Below are positions 1 to 5,064 of a DNA stretch of 6,144 bases, in pieces. Source of the stretch: an uncultured Chloroflexota bacterium (lineage in GTDB: Bacteria; Chloroflexota; Dehalococcoidia; SM23-28-2; RBG-16-64-32). Location of the stretch: positions 1-6,144 of the forward strand of contig CAJXNA010000130.1 of the NCBI GenBank assembly GCA_913056415.1. The letters run 5' to 3'. The position numbers and the translations under genes were made by a program. The notes below the pieces were generated by a model. That model saw nothing but the letters and a program-made list of their open reading frames with translations. It had not been told where the DNA came from and ran no database searches. Within the stretch, counting starts at the first letter, position 1. The number at the start of each line of letters is the position of its first letter.

Positions 1-118
1 GTACGCCGGCCTCCTCAACCAGTCGGGCGCTGGGGTAATCGTAGGCGGTGAGCATGGCGAAGCGCTCGCCCCGCTTCTTAATCGCCTTTAGCTTGGTTAT
101 CGATACGCGTCTCTCCAT
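1..118 (-). CDS. panB: 3-methyl-2-oxobutanoate hydroxymethyltransferase, N-terminal fragment (runs off the left edge)
   Basis: PanB (ketopantoate hydroxymethyltransferase) transfers a hydroxymethyl group from 5,10-methylene-tetrahydrofolate to alpha-ketoisovalerate, the first committed step to pantoate, in the cytoplasm. Only the first 39 codons are in the window. The translation starts MERRVSITKL and continues through KKRGERFAMLTAYDYPSARL to EEAGV. The MLTAYDYPSA segment followed by a (D/E)EAG motif is the recognisable PanB N-terminus. The ATG at 118-116 is preceded by AGGAAG (124-129) five bases upstream, which fixes the start. The gene lies 46 bp after panD on the same strand, so the two are very likely cotranscribed from the promoter at 741-768. 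The catalytic residues lie outside the window. The family call is secure from the N-terminus and the panD neighbour. Whether panC follows cannot be seen. Confidence 0.88.
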   Translation of the reverse strand, partial: MERRVSITKLKAIKKRGERFAMLTAYDYPSARLVEEAGV

Positions 119-142
119 CGCGTCTTCCTGATGTTAGGCCGC

Positions 143-167
143 GCCTGCCTGTCGGCGGGCAGGCTCA
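143..167. repeat. GC-rich palindromic repeat, copy 1, between panD and panB
   Basis: The core at 144-163 matches the palindrome CCTGCCTGCCGGCAGGCAGG at 18 of 20 positions. The two changes (T at 152, G at 157) both fall opposite G or T, so a plus-strand RNA could still pair by wobble. From 143 to 167 it matches 683-707 at 23 of 25 bases, including the outer CTCA. That extra match means the shared unit is longer than the palindrome and that both copies have the same orientation. The last three bases of the shared unit are the panD stop codon. Confidence 0.7.
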
Positions 168-551
168 GGACGCGGCGTCAAACGCCTCCTCCGGCACGCC
201 GACGGTATGCCGGATACGATTCTCTCCGTCCACGTAAACGAGTCTGGGCTCGCAGGTACGGGCCGCCTCGTCCTCCATCTCCCGGTAGGTGAGGATGATC
301 ACGAGATCGCCGACGTTCACCAGACGGGCGGCGGCACCGTTGATCGCCACCTCGCCGGAGCCGGGGTTACCCTCGATGACGTAGGTGGTCAGGCGAGAGC
401 CGTTGTTGATGTCCAGGACGTGCACCTGCTCGTAGGGCAGGATGTCCGCTGCCTCCATGAGCCGCGAGTCCAGGGTGATGGAGCCCACGTAGTTGACGTC
501 GGCGTCCGTCACCGTCGCCCGGTGTATTTTGCTCTTCAGCATCGTCCGCAC
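165..551 (-). CDS. panD: Aspartate 1-decarboxylase (pyruvoyl-dependent)
   Basis: PanD decarboxylates L-aspartate to beta-alanine, which PanC joins to pantoate to make pantothenate; it is cytoplasmic. The protein contains MLKSKIHRATVTDADVNYVGS. Family members are made as a proenzyme that self-cleaves at the Gly-Ser bond, and the Ser becomes the pyruvoyl group. The YVGS here (Gly23-Ser24 of the form starting at ATG 542, SITLD following) fits this. GNPGSGEVAINGAAARL and GDLVIILTY are also typical of the family. I place the start at GTG 551-549, because the resulting VRTMLKSKIHR matches the N-terminus I recall for E. coli and mycobacterial PanD, and GGAGG lies 11 bases upstream. ATG 542 is the alternative. 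The frame stays open to ATG 599, but that would translate through the terminator-like hairpin. The protein is about 128 aa, normal for the family. It is the first gene of the pan operon, and its TGA is part of palindromic repeat copy 1. Confidence 0.94.
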   Translation of the reverse strand: MRTMLKSKIHRATVTDADVNYVGSITLDSRLMEAADILPYEQVHVLDINNGSRLTTYVIEGNPGSGEVAINGAAARLVNVGDLVIILTYREMEDEAARTCEPRLVYVDGENRIRHTVGVPEEAFDAAS

Positions 552-576
552 TTCCGCTGGCACCTCCGTTTCAGGG

Positions 577-610
577 AACGAAAATCCCCTCCGGCACATG
601 ACCGAAGGGG
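577..610 (-). terminator. Terminator-like hairpin in the panD leader (candidate attenuator)
   Basis: On the minus strand CCCCTTCGG (610-602) pairs with CCGGAGGGG (594-586). This is nine base pairs with one G-U wobble around a seven-base loop. ATTTTCGTT follows directly (585-577), giving the GC-rich stem plus T-rich tail of an intrinsic terminator. It sits inside the expected 5' leader, about 26 bases before the panD GTG. A terminator there makes sense only if read-through is controlled. The T-run is broken by C and G, so termination may be partial. The structure is seen in the sequence; the attenuation role is inferred. Confidence 0.5.
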
Positions 611-634
611 CACATCCAGCGTTCGCCTTATGCG

Positions 635-663
635 CCGTCTCGGTCGGTTACCGATCCGAGCGG
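635..663 (-). ncRNA. pan-motif-like hairpin with two bulged adenosines in the panD-panB leader
   Basis: Read on the minus strand, the hairpin is CCG, CTCGG, bulged A, TCGG, loop TAA, CCGA, CCGAG, bulged A, CGG. That makes 12 base pairs (3+5+4) with one unpaired A on each side of the 5-bp middle helix. The published pan RNA motif is a simple hairpin with two conserved bulged A residues. It lies upstream of panB, panC or panD genes and is known from Chloroflexota, Bacillota and deltaproteobacteria. Position, strand and bulges all fit. That motif often occurs in pairs; I see only one clear hairpin. The stretch between it and the terminator-like hairpin (610-635) forms just a weak, imperfect stem. 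I did not match a covariance model, so the identity rests on the bulge pattern and the gene context. No ligand is established for the family that I can name. Confidence 0.5.
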
Positions 664-682
664 GGTGTGGCTATTCGTCCCG

Positions 683-704
683 GCCTGCCTGCCGGCAGGC
701 AGGC
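683..704. repeat. GC-rich palindromic repeat, copy 2, in the pan operon leader
   Basis: This is a perfect 22-bp palindrome: the 20-base core CCTGCCTGCCGGCAGGCAGG with one more G-C pair outside. It lies between the pan promoter and the pan-motif-like hairpin and would fold into a strong hairpin in the leader RNA of either strand. Palindromes of this sequence are, to my recollection, scattered in many environmental bacterial genomes, and in ORFs they read out as peptides like CLPAGRQAG. It has no T-tract next to it, so I do not call it a terminator. Confidence 0.85.
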
Positions 705-734
705 TCACCGCCCCGATTCACCTGGGTCAGTGGC

Positions 735-768
735 AGAGACAGTATAGCAGGGGTACGGAAGGTGTCAA
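735..768 (-). promoter_or_regulatory. Sigma-70-type promoter of the panD-panB operon
   Basis: On the minus strand a perfect TTGACA (-35, 768-763) is followed after 16 bases by TATACT (-10, 746-741). TGC directly before the -10 box also makes it an extended -10. Transcription should start near 733-735, giving a leader of about 180 nt before the panD GTG at 551. It lies just downstream of the P1 peptidase stop codon, so the pan operon has its own promoter and does not depend on read-through from that gene. This is the best promoter match in the window. Confidence 0.82.
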
Positions 769-805
769 GGGGACATCGGTGGCTGGTACTATCCGGCGGG
801 CGTCT

Positions 806-1813
806 TTAGCTCTTTGCCCACTCCGTTGCGGAGGGGACGCCGGCCAGGCCCTTCGCCTCGCTAACTGCTCGGAGGATGGCGCGCTCCACGGCCCGGGCCG
901 CCAGGGCGCCGAGCTGGAGCACGTCCACGGGGCTGTCCACGGCGCCGGTAGCCAGGGCGAATATCGTGTCGCCGTCCACGGGGGTGTGAGCGGGCCGGAT
1001 CGCCCGCGCCAGGCCGGTCTGGGCCATCACCGCCAGCCGATAGCAGTCGGACTTCGATAGGGCGGCGTCCGTGGCCACCACTCCTATAGTGCTGTTGGGC
1101 TCGGCGGCGAAAGGCGACAGCGGCGGTCGCGAGCGGATGACATCCAGGGTATCGGCGAAGCGCCTGTCGTCGCCGCGCGGCCCGGCGACGGTGCGGCCGC
1201 TATCGGGGTCCACCACCTCGCCGAAGCTATTGACGGCGACCAGCGCGCCCACGCTAGCTCCATCCGCGGTGGTCTCGCGGGCGCTGCCGATGCCGCCCTT
1301 GAGCGCCCGCTCCATCGCCATGGCTTTGGCTACTGTGGCACCCGTGCCCGCGCCGACGCTGCCCTCCACGGGCGGCGCGTCGGAGGCGGCCTCGCAGGCG
1401 GCGTAGCCGGCGGCGGCATCCGGGCGCACGTCCGAGCGGCCCAGCGACAGATCGATGAGGATCGCGCCCACTACGATGGGCACGACGCCTGTGGGAACCG
1501 GGAACCCCCTGCCGCGCTCCTCCAGCCAGCGCATCACGCCCGTCGCCGCGTCCAGGCCGAAGGCGCTGCCGCCGGTGAGCAGGACGGCGTGGACACGTTC
1601 AACCAGACTCCCCGGCCGCAGCAGGTCTGTCTCGCGGGTGCCGGGGGCGCCGCCGCGCACGTCCGCGGACGCCACAGCTCCTTCGGGGCAGAGGACGACG
1701 GTGCAGCCGGTCGCGGCCTCCGCATCTGTCCAGTGGCCCACACGGAGGCCGGAGATGGCGGTGATCGTGTCGTTCTGGGCTGGGTTCAAGAGAACCGTCC
1801 GAGGGTTAACCAC
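806..1813 (-). CDS. P1 family peptidase (S58, DmpA-type self-processing aminopeptidase)
   Basis: This protein belongs to the S58/DmpA family, whose members cleave themselves into two chains and expose a Ser or Thr as the N-terminal nucleophile. Characterised members release N-terminal amino acids or act on beta-peptides or amides; the substrate here is unknown. Family signs, in order: ISGLRVGHWTD with TGCTVVLCPEG (20-45), DVRGGAPGTRETDLL (51-65), LLTGGSAFGLDAATGVMRWLEE (78-99), GSVGAGTGATVAK (151-163), LKGGIGSA (171-178), and PNSTIGVVATDAALSK (239-254). Aligned by the ATDA that follows, Ser241 falls where DmpA has its catalytic Ser, which would place cleavage between Asn240 and Ser241. HTPVDGDTIFALATG (276-290) is the conserved C-terminal block. 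At 335 aa it is full length. It starts at a GTG (1813) with no clear ribosome binding site; a TTG at residue 9 is possible. No signal peptide is seen, so it is probably cytoplasmic. It is divergent from the sortase gene. Confidence 0.9.
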   Translation of the reverse strand: MVNPRTVLLNPAQNDTITAISGLRVGHWTDAEAATGCTVVLCPEGAVASADVRGGAPGTRETDLLRPGSLVERVHAVLLTGGSAFGLDAATGVMRWLEERGRGFPVPTGVVPIVVGAILIDLSLGRSDVRPDAAAGYAACEAASDAPPVEGSVGAGTGATVAKAMAMERALKGGIGSARETTADGASVGALVAVNSFGEVVDPDSGRTVAGPRGDDRRFADTLDVIRSRPPLSPFAAEPNSTIGVVATDAALSKSDCYRLAVMAQTGLARAIRPAHTPVDGDTIFALATGAVDSPVDVLQLGALAARAVERAILRAVSEAKGLAGVPSATEWAKS

Positions 1814-1850
1814 GTATTCACGGAGATGGTAACACGATATATTGGACGCT

Positions 1851-1859
1851 TGTTATAAT
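1851..1859 (+). promoter_or_regulatory. Extended -10 promoter of the sortase gene
   Basis: TGTTATAAT is a perfect extended -10 element (TGN plus TATAAT at 1854-1859). I see no good -35 box 16-18 bases upstream, which fits an extended -10 promoter. Transcription would start near 1866, only about 11 bases before the TTG start at 1877, so the GGGAG ribosome binding site (1866-1870) would sit at the very 5' end of the mRNA. The opposite strand reads TATTAT at the same place and could serve the P1 peptidase gene, but without a recognisable -35. Confidence 0.55.
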
Positions 1860-1876
1860 AGACGCGGGAGAGTGAA

Positions 1877-2650
1877 TTGGGACGTTTTTCATCTGGGAGC
1901 CCGGTACCCCTCAGTCGCCTGCGTAGAAGGCTAATCCTTGGCCTCGGCGCGGCGCTGTTCGCGGCGGGCGCCACTCTGCTCGGCATCGGCCTCATCGGCT
2001 ACTTCAACGACGGCGTATCCACGCCCGAGACGTCATCGGTCTCAGACCAGTCGCTAAGCATCGACGACGTGGAGAACCTGCCGATCGCCATCCCCTACTA
2101 CAACCCGCGGCTTACGGCGCCGGAGCCGGAGCCCCCTGCGGTCACCGTTCCCCTGCGCCTGATGATCGACCGCCTTGGCGTGGACGCGCCGGTGGACGTA
2201 TACAAACTGGACGCGGATGGGGTGCCTGAGGTCCCGGTAGCTGAGGATGCCGCCGAGGTAGTGGCCTGGTACGACTTCTCGTCCATGCCCGGGGCCGGCA
2301 GCAACGCCGTATTCGCCGGGCACATCACCTGGGATCGCGCCCCCGCCGTGTTCGCAGACCTGGGCGAGTTGCAGGCAGGAGACGTTGTCCGCCTGGTATC
2401 CGACGACGGTCGTGAGTACACGTACGAGGTGTTCGCCAACTTCGCCGTGGACCCCTATGACACCGAATCACTCAAGGTCATGGCCCCCACGGAGACGGAC
2501 ACGGTTACTCTGATCACCTGCGGCGGCACCTGGATCCCGGACCCCAGCGAGCAGTTCGGGGGAGATTACACCACCCGCACGATCGTGCAGGCGAAGCTGG
2601 TGCGATCCAGCGTCTTGGCGCCGGTGCCAAGCGCGCTAAGCGACAGCTAA
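1877..2650 (+). CDS. Membrane-anchored sortase (class F-like)
   Basis: Sortases are transpeptidases on the outer face of the membrane that cut a C-terminal sorting signal with a Cys and join the protein to an amine acceptor. This 257-aa protein has a basic N-terminus (RLRRR, 14-18), one membrane segment (about 19-42) and a linker rich in Pro and acidic residues (45-90). The catalytic domain spans about 91-242. The triad is His149 in FAGHITW, Cys215 in LITCGGTW and Arg234 in YTTRTIVQAKL. The LITCGG motif and the short, compact domain resemble class F sortases of Actinobacteria and Chloroflexota; class D or E cannot be excluded without a tree. TTG 1877 is the start, with GGGAG (1866-1870) six bases upstream. 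No substrate with an LPXTG-like signal and no pilin gene is in the window, so its targets are unknown. It is convergent with the thiolase gene and has its own terminator. Confidence 0.9.
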   Translation: MGRFSSGSPVPLSRLRRRLILGLGAALFAAGATLLGIGLIGYFNDGVSTPETSSVSDQSLSIDDVENLPIAIPYYNPRLTAPEPEPPAVTVPLRLMIDRLGVDAPVDVYKLDADGVPEVPVAEDAAEVVAWYDFSSMPGAGSNAVFAGHITWDRAPAVFADLGELQAGDVVRLVSDDGREYTYEVFANFAVDPYDTESLKVMAPTETDTVTLITCGGTWIPDPSEQFGGDYTTRTIVQAKLVRSSVLAPVPSALSDS

Positions 2651-2672
2651 TCGGAACAGCGCGGAACGCCTG

Positions 2673-2704
2673 GGCCCCCGTCACTTCGGGGGCCTCTTAG
2701 TTCT
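2673..2704 (+). terminator. Intrinsic terminator after the sortase gene
   Basis: GGCCCCCG (2673-2680) and CGGGGGCC (2687-2694) form a perfect eight-pair stem with a six-base loop. TCTTAGTTCT follows on the plus strand. It lies 22 bases after the sortase stop and before the convergent thiolase stop. The minus strand has no T-run after the stem, so it mainly serves the sortase transcript, though the stem could also slow transcription arriving from the thiolase side. Confidence 0.8.
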
Positions 2705-2716
2705 GGGAGCCAGAGC

Positions 2717-3961
2717 CTACCAGTCGTAGTTTTCACGCTGTAGGGCGACGGACATGCCCATGCCGCCACCCATGCAGAGCGTGACCAGCCCCCACTCGGC
2801 ATCACGGCGGTTCATCTCGTAGGCGATAGTGCCGATGAGCCGGCCGCCGGTGGCGCCCAGCGGGTGCCCGAGGGCGACGGCGCCGCCGTTGGGGTTGACC
2901 TTGTCCCAGTCCCAGTTCAGCTCTTGACCGACGGCGAGGACCTGACAGGCGAACGCCTCGTTGATCTCGATGAGGTCAAAGTCGCCGATGGACATGCCGG
3001 TGCGCTGAAGGAGCTTCTGGGTGGCCGGCGCCGGGCCGATGCCCATGATCGTCGGGTCCACGCCGATGGTGGCAGCGTGCTTCACGGTGGCCAGCGGCTT
3101 CAGCCCATGCTCTTTCGCCGCCTCTTTCTCCATAAGAAGCACCAGGGAGGCGCCGTCCGTGCGGGGGCAGGAGTTGCCCGCCGTCACCAGGCCGTCCTGG
3201 CGGAAGGAGGGCTTGAGCGACGCCAGCTTTTCGAGCGAGGTGTCCGCGCGGGGGCACTGGTCCGTGTCTACGGTGGTGGCGGAGCCGTCCGAGTACTTGA
3301 TAGTGATCGCCTCGATCTCATCGGCGAAGAGCCCCTCGTCGCGGGCGCGGACGGCCTTGCGGTGGCTATCAAGGGCGAACTGGTCGGCGTCCTCGCGGGA
3401 GACGCTGCGCTCCTGCGCCAGCTTCTCGGCGGTCATACCCATGTCCATGATCCAGGGCTCTGTCACCTCGTACCAGCGCTTGGTCCACTCGGGCTTCTTC
3501 TCGTCGGGCCAGGAGGTGGGGAGCATCTCCTTGGCCATCACCTCGGCTGTCTGTACCTGACCCAGGTTGCGCTCGTCCCCGGGGGAGATCGGCTGCACGC
3601 GGTCCATCGTCTCGATGCCGCCGGCGAGGATGACGTCCGACATATCGCACCTAATGGCGAACGCGCCCTGGGCGACGGCCTGGAGCGAGGAGCCACACTG
3701 CTTGTTCATATCCGTGGCGGAGATGGTGAAGGGCAAGCCAGCCTCGAACAGGTAGTGGCGCGACCGGGTGAGCATGCCGGCGATACCCACGGAGCCCATG
3801 AGCAGCTCGTCAACCTCCTCAGCGGGTAGCTTGTTGCGCTCCAGGACTGACTTGAGCAGGGGGGTGACCAGCTCCACGTGGGTTATATCGCGGAACACGC
3901 CCCGCTGTCCGGCGCGGCCGAAGGGAGTACGTACCATATCAACGACGACTGCTTCTCGCAT
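2717..3961 (-). CDS. Thiolase family protein (acetyl-CoA C-acyltransferase)
   Basis: Thiolases cleave 3-ketoacyl-CoA with CoA in fatty acid breakdown, or condense two acetyl-CoA in the reverse direction. This 414-aa protein has the full set of catalytic residues: nucleophile Cys89 in NKQCGSSLQA, NEAFA at 334-338, His366 in GGAVALGHPLGATGGR and the general base Cys396 in LCMGGGMG. DMGMTAEKLAQE (173-184) and REDADQFALDSH (189-200) are family segments. The AGNSCPRTDGAS segment (261-272) carries TDGAS, as I recall for FadI and trifunctional-protein beta chains, rather than the NDGAA of short-chain biosynthetic thiolases. That hints at a degradative, broader-chain enzyme, but the substrate range cannot be read from sequence. 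ATG 3961 is preceded by AGGAGG (3966-3971), four bases upstream. No partner beta-oxidation gene is adjacent, and it is divergent from the hypothetical gene at 4230. Confidence 0.93.
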   Translation of the reverse strand: MREAVVVDMVRTPFGRAGQRGVFRDITHVELVTPLLKSVLERNKLPAEEVDELLMGSVGIAGMLTRSRHYLFEAGLPFTISATDMNKQCGSSLQAVAQGAFAIRCDMSDVILAGGIETMDRVQPISPGDERNLGQVQTAEVMAKEMLPTSWPDEKKPEWTKRWYEVTEPWIMDMGMTAEKLAQERSVSREDADQFALDSHRKAVRARDEGLFADEIEAITIKYSDGSATTVDTDQCPRADTSLEKLASLKPSFRQDGLVTAGNSCPRTDGASLVLLMEKEAAKEHGLKPLATVKHAATIGVDPTIMGIGPAPATQKLLQRTGMSIGDFDLIEINEAFACQVLAVGQELNWDWDKVNPNGGAVALGHPLGATGGRLIGTIAYEMNRRDAEWGLVTLCMGGGMGMSVALQRENYDW

Positions 3962-4229
3962 AGGGCCTCCTCACGTTTACGGTAACGATAGGCAGCGCTA
4001 GCTTAGCACACGGCCACAAGTGAGCACAGATGGCCCTCCAAGCCCCGTTTGCAGAGCTATCGTCCACTCGCAGCCGGTCTTTACCGAACCTTTACCTACT
4101 GCGGTCCTTTCTCTACCGGCGTGTTCACCTTCGCCTGTAACAATGAAGGCGGTAGCGGGCAGTGGAAGTTGCCGGACGGACACCGCCCATAAGAGCTGCC
4201 AGACGAAGCCCAAAAGGGAGGGACTCAAT

Positions 4230-5063
4230 ATGAAGTGGCTGCTTAACCGCATCCGCCGCCAGAAGCACCCGCACCGGGAGACAGACGAAGAGCGGGCGGC
4301 GACGGAGGCAGCGCCGCCGGACTCCAGGCAGCCTCGCCTTATACTCCTCGTCCACGACGCCTCGGCGCCAGCTTCATACCAGCTCCAGACGTTCGAGGAC
4401 GCATCGTCGGCGGAGGAGTTCGTCCAGTTCTGGTATCCGCCCACAACCGAGCACGGCGTTCTCGCCTTCTGGGCCCTGCACCGAAAGCCGGTGCAATGGC
4501 CGGGTTCGAGCGAGGAGCGACCGGCCGAGGTGGTGATCCTGATCCGCGACGAGGCGCGGCGCGAGATCGTCTACCCGTACTCGCTGCCGAACATGGAGGC
4601 GGCGTGCTCGTGGGTAATGAACGAGGCCGCCACGGGGCTGGACCTGCGCCTTGTGCTGATGTACTGGGCGGTGCCGGCGAAGATCAGCAGGAACCGCTGG
4701 AACCACGTGCGCATCACGCCGGCCGAGCCTCCTTCCGCACGCCGCCCCGCACTGTTGCGATCGTCAACCGTAATCGTCAGCAAGGACGAGAGCCCAAGGG
4801 GAGAGGCGGATTCCGCGCCGGAACCAGGGCATGAGCCCCGGCATTCGCTGAAGGGGGCAGATGACGCTGCGGACGGCGGCCCCAGCGACGATGGCGCGAC
4901 CGAACAACCGGCCGAAGCAGACCGGCGCCCGACGGCAGCGGAGGTCGCCGAGAGGATGATCTCGGAGGTCCTGGGAAAACGCAAGGGCCTGGACAGGGGG
5001 AAGCGGTTCGAGCAGCAGGACCGGCCGTTCCGGGGCTTCGACTGGCCGCGGGGCAGGTTCTAG
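4230..5063 (+). CDS. Hypothetical protein with two tandem similar modules and a charged tail
   Basis: I do not recognise this 277-aa protein. The start is ATG 4230, with AGGGAGG (4215-4221) eight bases upstream. The frame is open back to GTG 4020, but that stretch has no ribosome binding site and unconvincing composition. Residues 1-20 are strongly basic with amphipathic character and give no clear signal peptide. Residues 36-88 and 99-151 look like two copies of one module. Each has a hydrophobic strand ending in D (ILLVHD, VILIRD), a Tyr-containing segment, a helix with an AEE or EAA core (SSAEEFVQFW, MEAACSWVM), and a closing strand with aromatic WA (VLAFWALHRK, LVLMYWAVPAK). Residues 165-235 are low-complexity, acidic and Pro-rich, probably disordered. 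A helix follows (PTAAEVAERMISEVLG), then a basic-aromatic end, RPFRGFDWPRGRF. Its stop is one base from the convergent mutM stop. Base composition and codon use match the neighbours, so I believe it is a real gene. Function is unknown. Confidence 0.75.
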   Translation: MKWLLNRIRRQKHPHRETDEERAATEAAPPDSRQPRLILLVHDASAPASYQLQTFEDASSAEEFVQFWYPPTTEHGVLAFWALHRKPVQWPGSSEERPAEVVILIRDEARREIVYPYSLPNMEAACSWVMNEAATGLDLRLVLMYWAVPAKISRNRWNHVRITPAEPPSARRPALLRSSTVIVSKDESPRGEADSAPEPGHEPRHSLKGADDAADGGPSDDGATEQPAEADRRPTAAEVAERMISEVLGKRKGLDRGKRFEQQDRPFRGFDWPRGRF

Positions 5064-5064
5064 C

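Noticed and set aside
552..599. Longer PanD starting at ATG 599
   Set aside because: The extra residues have no counterpart in the family, and the stretch includes the terminator-like hairpin of the leader. GTG 551 gives the usual N-terminus.
671..721. Small 16-codon frame on the minus strand (GTG at 721) in the pan leader, a possible leader peptide
   Set aside because: It has no ribosome binding site, and most of its codons are just the palindromic repeat (PACRQAG), so it is better explained as repeat sequence.
207..809. Long open frames antisense to panD, the P1 peptidase, the thiolase and mutM
   Set aside because: In GC-rich DNA such frames arise opposite real genes. Their translations are low-complexity, Arg/Val/Gly-rich and match no family.
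2371..2379. GCAGGCAGG in the sortase gene as a further copy of the palindromic repeat
   Set aside because: It is only a half-site without the second arm, and it encodes an ordinary sortase segment (LQAGD).
4020..4229. N-terminal extension of the hypothetical protein to GTG 4020
   Set aside because: No ribosome binding site precedes 4020, the extension has odd composition, and ATG 4230 has an excellent AGGGAGG at proper spacing.
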